A stretch of DNA of 64,000 nt from Neoluteolibacter marinus (GTDB lineage Bacteria > Verrucomicrobiota > Verrucomicrobiia > Verrucomicrobiales > Akkermansiaceae), in assembly GCF_014904755.1 (NCBI RefSeq), contig NZ_JACZFQ010000009.1, positions 1-64,000 of the forward strand, in the 5' to 3' direction. Made by a program: the position numbers and the translations under genes. Below are positions 55,772 through 64,000 of this stretch, piece after piece (position 1 is the stretch's first letter; each line of letters starts with the position of its first letter). The notes beneath the pieces are model-generated. The model had not been told where the DNA came from, did not search any database, and saw only the letters and a program-made list of their open reading frames with translations.

Positions 55772-57652
55772 ATGCATTTCAGTTTCCCATCACGTCCCGC
55801 CGTCCTGCTTTTCTCCCTGCTGGCAGTTGGCATCCTCCGGGCCAACGAGCTCGGGGACTTCGCCGGCACCGCCGGACCGATCGAGAGCGAGACCATCACT
55901 CCGACCGACCCCTGGTATCCTCTCGACGAGGAAGGTCCGGACGGTGCGAACTGCATCCTGAGCGGTTCCCCCTTCGTGGCCGGTGCGACCTCGACCGCGG
56001 AGCTGACCTTGAACGGACCGGGGATCTTGACTTTCCAGTGGTTCATTTCCTCGTTGGAAAACGACGGATGGTTGACCTGCGACGTCACCCAGATCGGTGC
56101 CACGGTGAATGTCGGCGGGATCTCCGGCACGGGTGAAGTTTGGATCCCGATGGAGGTGGTCATCCCTCACGGCGAGCACAGGGTCCGCTGGACTTACCAG
56201 AAAACCACGGCCGCTTACGATGGCGAGGATGCCGGCCGGGTCGCGGAGGTTCACTTCCAGCCGCTCGCCGCCGCGGCGCAGTCGTTCGACGCTTTCAAGT
56301 CCGCCTACGGCATCACCGGAGATGGGACCATGGCTCCCAACGGGCAACGGCTCGACACCTGCTGGATGATGGGAATCTCGCCGCTCGATCCGGTGCCGGC
56401 GGGTCTTCTCGTTCCGGTCATGGAGGGCGGTGAGACGCGGTTCCGGGTCCGCCACAATCTCGGCGTTCCGAATCTATTCGCCGTCCAGAACAGCGTTGAT
56501 CTCATCCGCTGGAACGGACGGGGGTTCCGCTCGCAAGTGGTGCCCGGTAGCCTCGATTCGAACTCGGTCGAGGTGGACTACTTCCTGCCGGCAAAGGACA
56601 AGGGCTTTTTTCTCGCCTCCTATCCCGCGCAGGTCACCCCGCCGGCGGGCTACTCCTACATACCTGCAGCGATCTTCACCCAAGGTAGTCCGCTCAACGA
56701 GCTGGGGCACTCCGGACTCGAGGACAAGCGCCACGAGGTGATCCTGACCCGGGGCTTTTTCATCAAGCAGTTCGAGACCACCTATGCGGAATGGAACGCC
56801 GTCCGCGACTGGGCACGGGTGAACGGGTATCCGACGCTGGGCTACAAGACGATCACGATCGACGAGGTGCCGACCCAGGTGGAGATGGGGCAATGCGGCG
56901 GCCGCTACCTTCCGGTTGAAGAGGGTGGAAGTGCCAGCGACCAGGCACCGTCGGAACCGGGAGGAGACGGCCAGCCGGTCGGGTCCCAACCGGTCTCCGG
57001 GGTGAGTTGGTACCACACCATCCGCTGGCTCAATGCCAAGAGCGAGATGGATGGCTTGGAACCCTGCTATCGTGTCCGGCTCAACGAGGCCAACGGCTTT
57101 GCGGTGCAAGTATTCCGAGAACAAGAGTTGGAAGACCTCGACAACGATATTTCGGCGATCATCTGCGACTGGGAAGCCGACGGTTACCGCCTGCCGACCG
57201 AGGCCGAATGGGAATTCGCCTGCCGGGCTGGCACGGTGACGGCCCTCAACAACGGCAAGAACCTTTCCTTCGTCTACGACAAGAACTTCGACGACCCCAA
57301 TGCAAATCCCCTCGATCCGAACGTGAATGAGGTCGCGTGGTACTGGCGCAACGGGGCCGCCACCCGGCCGGTCGGGCAAAAGCTCGCCAACGCCTTCGGC
57401 CTGCACGACATGCACGGCAACGTCGCCGAATGGTGCTGGGACCCTTTCAACGCCGACTTGATCACCCAGTTCACCGGCGACCTTTTGGTGGATCCTCGCG
57501 GACACCCGCGGGGCACTTATCGCGCGATTCGCGGCGGCTCGTGGTTGAATACCGGCAGGTGGTTGCGCTCGGGGACCCGGGAGCGCTATGTGCCATTCCT
57601 ACAGGGGGGCTATGATTTCGGCTTCCGCATCGCCCGCACTGCCGCCGAGTAG
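55772..57652 (+). CDS. secreted SUMF1/FGE-like domain protein, probably not an active FGE
   Basis: The 626-residue protein has a signal peptide (AVLLFSLLAVGILRA). An N-terminal beta domain (about 30-170) is followed by a linker and then a C-terminal formylglycine-generating-enzyme fold with GYRLPTEAEWEFACRAG, MHGNVAEWCWDPF, RAIRGGSWLNTGRW and GFRIAR. True aerobic FGEs have two active-site cysteines just after the RGGSW motif; here that stretch (LNTGRWLRSGTRERY) has none, so it is unlikely to activate sulfatases. It may be a binding or different oxidoreductase protein. Confidence 0.85.
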   Translation: MHFSFPSRPAVLLFSLLAVGILRANELGDFAGTAGPIESETITPTDPWYPLDEEGPDGANCILSGSPFVAGATSTAELTLNGPGILTFQWFISSLENDGWLTCDVTQIGATVNVGGISGTGEVWIPMEVVIPHGEHRVRWTYQKTTAAYDGEDAGRVAEVHFQPLAAAAQSFDAFKSAYGITGDGTMAPNGQRLDTCWMMGISPLDPVPAGLLVPVMEGGETRFRVRHNLGVPNLFAVQNSVDLIRWNGRGFRSQVVPGSLDSNSVEVDYFLPAKDKGFFLASYPAQVTPPAGYSYIPAAIFTQGSPLNELGHSGLEDKRHEVILTRGFFIKQFETTYAEWNAVRDWARVNGYPTLGYKTITIDEVPTQVEMGQCGGRYLPVEEGGSASDQAPSEPGGDGQPVGSQPVSGVSWYHTIRWLNAKSEMDGLEPCYRVRLNEANGFAVQVFREQELEDLDNDISAIICDWEADGYRLPTEAEWEFACRAGTVTALNNGKNLSFVYDKNFDDPNANPLDPNVNEVAWYWRNGAATRPVGQKLANAFGLHDMHGNVAEWCWDPFNADLITQFTGDLLVDPRGHPRGTYRAIRGGSWLNTGRWLRSGTRERYVPFLQGGYDFGFRIARTAAE

Positions 57653-57674
57653 GCCGCCATCCCACCACTTCCCG

Positions 57675-59726
57675 ATGAAAGGCTCCCGTCACCTCCTGTT
57701 GCCCCTCGTTTTCGCCGCCGGCAGCAACGCGCTGCAAGGGGCCAACATTTCCAAGGCGAACAACGTGCTGGACCTCGGTCTGGCCAGTTCGTGGATCGGT
57801 GCCCCGGCCGCCGCGCCGGGTGCTTCGGACATTGCGGTCTGGGACTTCTATTTCACCAGCACCGGGGTCCCTGCCATTTCGACCGATCTCGCCTGGGCGG
57901 GGATCAAGTTGGACGGCTTTGCTTCCAAGCCTTGCCAGATTTCCGCGCCGAACGCGGTGATCACCGAGCTGGCCCTCGGTGCCAATGGCATCGAGAGCGC
58001 GAAGACGACAGCGGCCAACAACTCGATCGGCTTGTCCACCGACCTCCGCTGCACGGCGAACCAGAGCTGGAAATCGGTGGCAGGAAAAGGCGGTTCGATC
58101 GTGATCAACGGCGCGCCGCGATATGATGAAGTTGCGCGCCTGATTCCCAACTACATCGACTTGGGCGGATTCACGGTCACGGTCGAGAACACCGCCGTCC
58201 GGCTCAGCGGGAATAATCCGTCGGACATGTCGATCAGCAACGGGTCCTTCGTCTTGAACAACTCGACCCTCAGCATTTCCCCTGGCACCCGTTGGCTGGG
58301 AACCGATCCGCATGATCCGGTGATGACGGTTCCGTCGAGCTTGGCGATCCAGATCGGGGCGGGATCCGTGGTGATCCCATACAATTCCTCGCGCTCCGAG
58401 CAGAATCTGCGGTGGGAGGCGGCGGTGACCCTCGGCGGAGGCACCCTGCACGCCTCGGGGTGGGGGATCCAGACGATCGGAGCCAGTGGCACCGCCGATT
58501 CCAACACCAGCACGCTCGGTGGATCGATCGCGGTGACTGCTGCGAGCACCCTCCTGCTCTCCTCGGAGATCGGTACCCCCAACGGTCCGGCCGGAGCCCC
58601 GGTGGAAACCTTGCACCGCATCACCGCCCCGATCACAGGCAGTTCGAACCTCGCGATCAAGAACGAGGCGAGTGCCGCCTCGTTGAACTACATCGTGCTC
58701 GCCGGCGACAACTCGGGCTTCACCGGGGCAATGGGGATCGTCGGTGATCTCGGCAGCCGGACCGTTCGTCTCGCCTCCGACACCGCCGGCAGCGCCAGCG
58801 CGACGTGGAGCATCGGTGGTAGCAACACGCTGCAGATCGAGAATTCGGACGTGAACCTCGGCAGCGTCACCGGCACCGGGACGGTGCAAGCGATGGGGGG
58901 CGGCGAGTCGACCCTGCGCGTCGGGGGCGGCAGCTTCACCGGCGCCATCACCCAGGCCGACGGAACATTGCTCCACTTCCACAAGGTCGGCGCCGCCCAG
59001 CACACCTACCGGGGCGCGACGGCATGGAACGGCGAGACCTTCGTCGATGAAGGGACGCTGACCTTGACCAAGGCGAGCCTCGACGCCGCGACCACCGTGC
59101 GGATCGCCGCAGGGGCGAACCTCAAGTTGTCCCACACCAAGGTGAACGCGGTCCAGGCGCTGGTCATCGACGGTGCGGCCAAGCCACCCGGGATCTGGGG
59201 CGCGGAGGGATCCGGCGCGGAGCACACCAGCGCGGCCATCACCGGCACCGGCTTCCTGCTGGTCACCGGCAGCGACCCTTATTTGAACTGGATCGGACAA
59301 TTCGCGGATCTCTCGGGCCCCGCGGACTATGCGACCGGCGCGAACCCCGACCACGGTGCGCTCGACAACCTCGGCGAGTTTGCCTTTGCCGGTGATCCCG
59401 GGGATCCGTCGAACGAAGGCGGGCCCTTCGCGACCCCGGTCGATGAGACTTTCCGCTACATTCTGCCGGTGCGTTCCGGTGCGGTCTTCTCGCAGATCGG
59501 CAATGAGATGGTTTCCGCTCCGGTCGATGGTATTGTCTACCGCATCCAGGCATCGACCGGGCTCTCGGATTTTGACGTTACGGTCACGGAGACGTCCGGT
59601 TTCGAACCTGCACCCGATGCCGCGCCCTTGCCGGAAGGCTGGGAATACCGCTCGTTCGAAACCGCGTTGCCCGTTGCAGGCGCGCCCCGCCAATTCATGC
59701 GAGCCGTCGCCGAAGCGGCGCCTTGA
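57675..59726 (+). CDS. secreted autotransporter-type beta-strand repeat protein
   Basis: ATG 57675 gives 683 residues with a signal peptide (HLLLPLVFAAGSNALQG). A long beta-helix-like region rich in Gly/Ser/Thr/Asn follows, including GSFTGAITQADGTLLHFHKVG and TFVDEGTLTLTKASLDAATTV (segments not quoted in full), in the manner of autotransporter-associated beta-strand repeats. The C-terminus (NWIGQFADLSGPADYATGANP ... GEFAFAGDPGDPS) resembles the verrucomicrobial 'DGLNNLLEFALG-DP' ending. It lies 22 bases after the FGE-like gene and is probably surface displayed. Confidence 0.75.
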   Translation: MKGSRHLLLPLVFAAGSNALQGANISKANNVLDLGLASSWIGAPAAAPGASDIAVWDFYFTSTGVPAISTDLAWAGIKLDGFASKPCQISAPNAVITELALGANGIESAKTTAANNSIGLSTDLRCTANQSWKSVAGKGGSIVINGAPRYDEVARLIPNYIDLGGFTVTVENTAVRLSGNNPSDMSISNGSFVLNNSTLSISPGTRWLGTDPHDPVMTVPSSLAIQIGAGSVVIPYNSSRSEQNLRWEAAVTLGGGTLHASGWGIQTIGASGTADSNTSTLGGSIAVTAASTLLLSSEIGTPNGPAGAPVETLHRITAPITGSSNLAIKNEASAASLNYIVLAGDNSGFTGAMGIVGDLGSRTVRLASDTAGSASATWSIGGSNTLQIENSDVNLGSVTGTGTVQAMGGGESTLRVGGGSFTGAITQADGTLLHFHKVGAAQHTYRGATAWNGETFVDEGTLTLTKASLDAATTVRIAAGANLKLSHTKVNAVQALVIDGAAKPPGIWGAEGSGAEHTSAAITGTGFLLVTGSDPYLNWIGQFADLSGPADYATGANPDHGALDNLGEFAFAGDPGDPSNEGGPFATPVDETFRYILPVRSGAVFSQIGNEMVSAPVDGIVYRIQASTGLSDFDVTVTETSGFEPAPDAAPLPEGWEYRSFETALPVAGAPRQFMRAVAEAAP

Positions 59727-59745
59727 CCGGTGCGGCGGGCCGCGA

Positions 59746-60504
59746 TCAGCGCCCGAGATAAACCCGGGTCCGGTAGCGGATGGTCACCTGGCCGCCGATG
59801 GCGTGACGGGAGAACAGGTCGTGGAGCGCCGCGAGCATCGGCTGGTGGTCGGGGTCGCCGGGGGCGGGGGTGTAGGACGACGACAGCAGGCGGCCCTCGA
59901 GTCCGGCGAGGTCGAAGTGCTGCGCGTTGTCGAAGGCGTGGCAGTCGAAGGAGCCGCGGAAGAAGCCGGTGAGGACCTGTTCGCCGGTGTTCTCATGCCG
60001 GATGCTGGCGTAGTCGGTGCCGAAGCGCTCGAGGAGGGCTTCGTAGTCGCGGTGGAAATCGTCGGCATCCAGCAGACGCTCGTTCCAGATAATGGCGATC
60101 TTGCCGTCGCGACGGAGGATGCGGCTGAACTCCGCGCGGGTGTCGTCGTTCGCGAACCAATGGAAGGCCTGGGCGGCGACAATCAGCCTGGCGCAGGCGT
60201 CGTCGAGGGTGGTCGCCGCGGCGCTGCCGTCGATGCTCCGGAAGCGATCGTACTTGGCGAGCAAGCGCTCGGCGGCTTCGCGCATCGGCGGGTTCGGCTC
60301 GACGCCGGCGACGGCAAAGCCGGCTTCGAGAAACATGGCCGACGAAATGCCGGTGCCGGACCCGACGTCGACGACCAGCGAGTCGTCGTCGAGCGGGACC
60401 TCCCGCTTCAGGATATCCACCACCCCGGCGGGATAGCCGGGGCGGTAGCGGACGTAGTTTTGAACCCGGTCGGAGAAGCGGCTTTTTGAGTCGGGGTCGG
60501 TCAC
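59746..60504 (-). CDS. class I SAM-dependent methyltransferase
   Basis: The 252-residue protein has SAM-binding motif I VVDVGSGTGISS (about residues 44-55), an acidic residue at the end of strand 2 (VAGVEPN) and motif III-like AAQAFHWFAND. The whole follows the Methyltransf_11/25-type pattern with RVQNYVRYRPGYP at the start. The methyl acceptor is unknown. The sulfatase gene follows on the minus strand's upstream side with a 60-base gap, so co-transcription is possible. Confidence 0.85.
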   Translation of the reverse strand: MTDPDSKSRFSDRVQNYVRYRPGYPAGVVDILKREVPLDDDSLVVDVGSGTGISSAMFLEAGFAVAGVEPNPPMREAAERLLAKYDRFRSIDGSAAATTLDDACARLIVAAQAFHWFANDDTRAEFSRILRRDGKIAIIWNERLLDADDFHRDYEALLERFGTDYASIRHENTGEQVLTGFFRGSFDCHAFDNAQHFDLAGLEGRLLSSSYTPAPGDPDHQPMLAALHDLFSRHAIGGQVTIRYRTRVYLGR

Positions 60505-60564
60505 GCGAACAGTCTATCAGCCGCCTGTCCGTCTGGCGATGCCCGCCATCTCCCCGCTCAACGG

Positions 60565-61908
60565 TCAGCGCGCGGCGGCCTTCAGTTCCAGCAGGCGGCC
60601 GCGCATTTCCGCGAGGCGGCCGGATTGTCCGGGGTCGCCGGCGAGGTCGTTTTCCTCGCGCGGGTCGGCGGCAAGGTCGAACAGCTGCTCGCGGCCGAAG
60701 TCGGGCCAGTTGAAATACTTCCAGTCCTTGCGGATGAGGGCTTCGGACGACGGGATGAAGCTGGTGTCGCGGATGGTCGGATGTTCGTAGTAGAACTCGC
60801 TGCGCCAGTCCGGCGGGATGGCGGCGAGGTAGAGCGGCGCGAGGTCGCGGCCCTGCATGGTCGCTGGCGCGGGGATCCCGGCGGCGGCGAGGAGGGTGGG
60901 GGCGAGATCGACGTTGAGGGTGAAGTGGCCGTCGGTGGCGCCGTGGGATTTTTCCGGCAGGCGCGGGTCGCGGACGATCAGCGGGACGCGGATGCTTTCC
61001 TGGTGGGGATACCACTTGTCGGCGAGGCCGTGTTCGGCGTGGTAGTAGCCGTTGTCGGTGGTGAAGACGACTAGGGTGTCGTCGAGCACGCCCTGCTCCT
61101 TCAACTCGGCGAGGATCACCCCGCAGGTCGCGTCGACCTCGCTGGCGAGGCGGTAGTAGTTCTTCATCATCGACTGGTATTTCTCCGGCGTGTCGAAGCG
61201 CCAGTGCCAGCGCTTCCGGCCCTCGTTCTTCTCGTTGGCAAGGAAGGGCGGCAGGCGGCGGAACGAGGCGTTGGTGGCGTTGGGCGGCACCGGCACCGTG
61301 ATGTCCCGGTAGAGCGACAGGCTTTCCGGCTGCGGGAGAAACTGCAGCGGGTTGGCATCCTCGGCGTGGGTGGCGAAGAAGGCGACGGTCAGGCAGAACG
61401 GCCGGTCCGCGGGGCGCTGGCGGAGGAAGTCGAGGGCGTCGGCCTGGTTCTTGCGGGTGACGTGGATCTTGCCGCCGTCCTTTTGCGGGATCCAGTGGGT
61501 CCCGGAGTAGGCGCGGCCGAAGTCGAAGTTGCCGGCGGGGAACTTGCCGTTGTGCCACTTGCCGACATGACCGGTGAAGTAGCCGTTGGCGCGCAGCAGG
61601 CCGGGATAGGTTTCGGCCCACGGGGTCTTGAACGGGGCGAAGCCGCGGTTGCCGTGGCGCGACATCCACTGGCCGGTGAACAGCGAGGCGCGGCTGACCC
61701 CGCAGATGGCGGTGGTGACGCAGTTGTGCGTGAAGCGGATGCCCTCGCTCGCCAGGCGGTCGAGCACCGGGGTCTGCACCACCGGGTTGCCGGCGCAGCC
61801 GAGGGTGTCGTGGCGCCAGTCGTCGGCGTAGAGCATCAGGATGTTCAACGGCCTTTCGCGGCCCGTCGCGGTGGCAATGACGAGGAGGAGGGTCAGGAAG
61901 GACTTCAT
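60565..61908 (-). CDS. secreted sulfatase (S1 family)
   Basis: The 447-residue protein has a signal peptide ([15 protein letters not shown]) and the sulfatase layout: metal-binding LYADDWRHD, the modification site CGVSR (Cys69-Arg73), and [20 protein letters not shown] with the metal-binding Asp-Asn pair. The canonical signature is C-x-P-x-R; here the third residue is Val, a variant also seen in other PVC sulfatases as far as I recall. Cys69 must be turned into formylglycine, by an enzyme not identified in this window. The substrate is probably a sulfated polysaccharide. Confidence 0.92.
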   Translation of the reverse strand: MKSFLTLLLVIATATGRERPLNILMLYADDWRHDTLGCAGNPVVQTPVLDRLASEGIRFTHNCVTTAICGVSRASLFTGQWMSRHGNRGFAPFKTPWAETYPGLLRANGYFTGHVGKWHNGKFPAGNFDFGRAYSGTHWIPQKDGGKIHVTRKNQADALDFLRQRPADRPFCLTVAFFATHAEDANPLQFLPQPESLSLYRDITVPVPPNATNASFRRLPPFLANEKNEGRKRWHWRFDTPEKYQSMMKNYYRLASEVDATCGVILAELKEQGVLDDTLVVFTTDNGYYHAEHGLADKWYPHQESIRVPLIVRDPRLPEKSHGATDGHFTLNVDLAPTLLAAAGIPAPATMQGRDLAPLYLAAIPPDWRSEFYYEHPTIRDTSFIPSSEALIRKDWKYFNWPDFGREQLFDLAADPREENDLAGDPGQSGRLAEMRGRLLELKAAAR

Positions 61909-61961
61909 GGGTGGTCGGGCGAGGTCTTGCGAATCTACCGTTGATCGGACAACGTTCCTTC

Positions 61962-62240
61962 ATGAGCAAGAAGCCCGTTTCCGACTGGACCGCCCACAAG
62001 GGGCTGGCCCGCAGCATCCTGCAGGACCGCGGGATGCGCCGGCAGGCGATGGGGCGGAGCGTGGCGCTGCTGCTCGCGGTGTTCGCGATCGGGCTGTGGG
62101 GGATCGACGACTGGCTCGATGACAGCCTGTGGCGCTTCATCATCTGGTGGGGCGGCGTCGCCTTCCTGGCGGTCTTCGTGGTGATGTTCGCGCTGTATGA
62201 CGCCCTCGCGGTGATCCGCGAGGAGCGCGACCGCGAGTGA
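61962..62240 (+). CDS. small two-helix membrane protein
   Basis: ATG 61962 gives 92 residues with a charged head and two membrane helices (about 32-48, VALLLAVFAIGLWGI, and 58-76, FIIWWGGVAFLAVFVVMF). No family is recognised with confidence. It lies divergent from the sulfatase gene, 53 bases away, and 34 bases before the M20 peptidase. Confidence 0.6.
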   Translation: MSKKPVSDWTAHKGLARSILQDRGMRRQAMGRSVALLLAVFAIGLWGIDDWLDDSLWRFIIWWGGVAFLAVFVVMFALYDALAVIREERDRE

Positions 62241-62274
62241 ATTCGCCTTGCGGGTGGGGGAGGGCAGCGATTGG

Positions 62275-63615
62275 ATGGCCGGCATGACGCCGGAGCTCGA
62301 GGATCTGTTCACTTTTCTGCGCTTTCCCAGCATTTCCACGGACTCGAAGCACGCCGGCGACGTCCGCGCCTGCGCCGAGTGGCTGGTGGAGAAACTCACG
62401 GGCATGGGGCTGGAAACGACGCTCCATCCGACCGAGCGCCATCCGGTGGTGGTGGCCCGCAACGAGCACAAGCCCGGCCGCAAGACGGTGCTGATTTACG
62501 GACACTACGACGTCCAGCCGGTCGATCCGCTTCACCTGTGGACGACGCCACCCTTCGAGCCGGAGATCCGCGATGGCAAGATCTGGGCGCGCGGCGCCAC
62601 CGACAACAAGGGCCAGATGCTGTCGCACATCCTCGGAGTCGAGAAGACCCTGAAGGAGAAGGGCGAGCTGCCGGTCAACCTGACCTTCCTGTTCGAGGGC
62701 GAGGAGGAGATCGGCAGCCCGAACCTCGCGCCCTTCCTTGAAGCGAACCGGGAGCTTTTGAAATGCGATGTCATCGCGATCTCCGACACCGGCATGGTCG
62801 CGCCCGGCGTGCCGACGCTCGGCTACGGCCTGCGCGGCATCGCCTGCTGCGAGGTCACCCTGCGCGGCCCGGCCCGCGATTTGCACTCGGGGCTGTTCGG
62901 CGGGGCGGTGGCCAATCCGGCGACCGCGATCGCGCACCTGATCGCCAGCCTCCATGACGAGGAAGGCAAGGTGCTGGTCGAGGGCTTCTACGACGACGTG
63001 CGGCCGCTCGAGGACTGGGAGCGCGAGATGTGGGCGAAGGTGCCGGGAGTATCCGACGAGGATTTCGTCAAGGTCACCGGCTCGCTCAACCTGTTCGGGG
63101 AAGCGGGCTACAGCTCGGCCGAAAGGACCTGGGCGCGGCCGACTGCGGAAGTGAACGGGATCGGTGGCGGCTACCAGGGCGAGGGCTCGAAAACCGTGCT
63201 TCCGGCCGAGGCCTTCGCGAAATTCTCGTTCCGCCTGGTGCCCGACCAGGATCCGGCGGATATCATGAAGAAGGTGCAGGCCCACTTCGACAAGCACTGC
63301 CCGCCCGGAGTGTCGCTGCTCTATGAGGGCGGGCACGACGGCAAGCCCTACCACGCGGACCCGAATGGTCCGTACGGACTGGCCGCCCGGCGTGCGCTCA
63401 AGGCGGCGTTCGATGCCGAACCGGTGATGATCCGCGAGGGTGGCAGCATTCCGATCGTCCAGGCGTTCCGCGACATCCTCGGGGCCGACACCCTGCTGTT
63501 GGGGCTGGCCCTGGCCGATGCCCAGATCCACTCGCCGGACGAGAACTTCCCGGTCGAAAACTTCGAATCCGGGATTAGGCTGAACCAGGCCCTGCTGGAG
63601 GAACTTGCCAAATAA
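62275..63615 (+). CDS. M20-family dipeptidase / metallopeptidase
   Basis: From ATG 62275 the protein has 446 residues. It has the M20 zinc motifs: the His/Asp of IYGHYDVQPVD, the bridging Asp of GATDNKGQ, the catalytic Glu pair in FEGEEEIGS, a later Asp (AISDTG) and the C-terminal His of ALADAQIHSPDE. A dimerisation domain is inserted in the middle (about 200-320). Such enzymes split dipeptides or N-acyl amino acids in the cytoplasm. A G-rich stretch (GGGGGAGGG-like) about 12 bases upstream could be the ribosome site for ATG 62275; ATG 62284 is also possible. Confidence 0.92.
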   Translation: MAGMTPELEDLFTFLRFPSISTDSKHAGDVRACAEWLVEKLTGMGLETTLHPTERHPVVVARNEHKPGRKTVLIYGHYDVQPVDPLHLWTTPPFEPEIRDGKIWARGATDNKGQMLSHILGVEKTLKEKGELPVNLTFLFEGEEEIGSPNLAPFLEANRELLKCDVIAISDTGMVAPGVPTLGYGLRGIACCEVTLRGPARDLHSGLFGGAVANPATAIAHLIASLHDEEGKVLVEGFYDDVRPLEDWEREMWAKVPGVSDEDFVKVTGSLNLFGEAGYSSAERTWARPTAEVNGIGGGYQGEGSKTVLPAEAFAKFSFRLVPDQDPADIMKKVQAHFDKHCPPGVSLLYEGGHDGKPYHADPNGPYGLAARRALKAAFDAEPVMIREGGSIPIVQAFRDILGADTLLLGLALADAQIHSPDENFPVENFESGIRLNQALLEELAK

Positions 63616-63675
63616 TCGAGCCCGCGTTCCCCTCCGCGGCCGCCGTCCTGCCGCGGTTCGATCTTTTCCACGTCC

Positions 63676-64000
63676 ATGTCCGACACTCCCAAGACCGACT
63701 TCATCCGCGAGATCATCGCCGCGGACCTCGCTTCCGGCAAACACGCCACGACCATCACGCGCTTCCCGCCGGAGCCGAACGGCTACCTGCACATCGGCCA
63801 TGCCAAGGCGATTTGCCTCAACTTCGGGATCGCCCGGGAGAACGCGGCCAGCGGCGCGCGCTGCCATCTGCGCTTCGACGACACCAATCCGGCCAAGGAA
63901 GAGACCGAGTACGTCGAAAGCATCAAGTCGGACGTCAAGTGGCTCGGCTTCGACTGGGGCGAGAACCTGTTCTTTGCCAGCGACTACTTCGAGTTCTTCT
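63676..64000 (+). CDS. glnS: glutaminyl-tRNA synthetase (partial, N-terminal part)
   Basis: ATG 63676 begins a frame open to the window edge (108 codons). It holds the class I synthetase motif region [20 protein letters not shown], where HIGH is the ATP-binding signature, and [15 protein letters not shown], the well-known conserved GlnRS/GluRS segment. GlnRS rather than GluRS is indicated by the start ([16 protein letters not shown]) and by [11 protein letters not shown]. The rest lies beyond 64000. Confidence 0.95.
   Translation, partial: MSDTPKTDFIREIIAADLASGKHATTITRFPPEPNGYLHIGHAKAICLNFGIARENAASGARCHLRFDDTNPAKEETEYVESIKSDVKWLGFDWGENLFFASDYFEFF

Noticed and set aside
55772-57652. A functional sulfatase-activating formylglycine-generating enzyme
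   Set aside because: The cysteines expected after the RGGSW motif are absent.
59993-62143. A 716-codon minus-strand frame across the methyltransferase and sulfatase genes
   Set aside because: Its translation is Arg/Pro/His-rich with no domain; the overlapping frames on the same strand have clear methyltransferase and sulfatase motifs.

Overview
The window is high-GC bacterial chromosome and most resembles the phylum Verrucomicrobiota, probably the Verrucomicrobiales (Luteolibacter/Haloferula-like). I base this on gene content, not on a search: a 'PVC-type' dehydrogenase/HEAT/cytochrome-c fusion, a Verru_Chthon-cassette-A-like protein, a sulfatase, a secreted formylglycine-enzyme-like protein, an autotransporter-type beta-strand-repeat protein, an FG-GAP protein, and GntR-type regulators with a sugar-binding-type sensor. 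No tRNA, rRNA, CRISPR array, transposase, integrase or phage gene was seen. This looks like an ordinary chromosomal core with lineage-specific insertions.

Layout. 1-3373 (+): a translationally coupled run (end of an unknown gene, a small membrane protein, a large secreted FG-GAP protein). 3411-6867 (-): a sugar-nucleotide pyrophosphorylase followed by two tandem paralogues of an unknown helical-repeat family. 6981-10001 (+): PVC cytochrome fusion. 10102-13569 (-): dnaE, separated from the cytochrome gene by three hairpins. 13570-18442 (+): a repeat-rich leader, two tandem paralogues of an unknown roughly 670-residue membrane protein (the second cut by one in-frame TAG), and a YaeR-type VOC protein. 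18524-19627 (-): holA. 19754-25593 (+): a palindromic operator, a YtrA-type GntR regulator, an ABC ATPase and two large membrane/helical-repeat proteins, almost all with ATGA junctions. 25626-29198: tadA, a small membrane protein, rpe, a secreted helical protein and a parvulin-like protein. 29195-31198 (-): third copy of the 670-residue family. 31361-33623 (-): a small wHTH-like protein, panD, rpmB, a J-domain (HscB-like) protein and an A-type Fe-S carrier. 33708-38856: patatin, a small protein, a CPBP protease, comF, accD and folC. 38896-42375 (-): a secreted protein and a very large M50 (site-2-type) metalloprotease. 42859-48572: a GntR/LacI-type regulator divergent from a Verru_Chthon-A-like gene and its secreted partner. 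48727-55499 (+): a TetR-controlled RND efflux system with two matching operator palindromes. 55772-59726 (+): two secreted surface proteins. 59746-61908 (-): a methyltransferase and a sulfatase. 61962-64000 (+): a small membrane protein, an M20 dipeptidase and the start of glnS.

How the parts relate. Core functions (replication: dnaE, holA; translation: rpmB, tadA, glnS; CoA and folate: panD, folC; lipid: accD; pentose phosphate: rpe; Fe-S: erpA/hscB-like) are interleaved with lineage-specific exported proteins. The most unusual points are the three-copy membrane family with its duplicated leader and premature amber stop, small hairpin repeats placed at gene 3' ends where they supply or adjoin the stop codon, and the GntR/ABC operon whose two membrane proteins carry long soluble helical tails.
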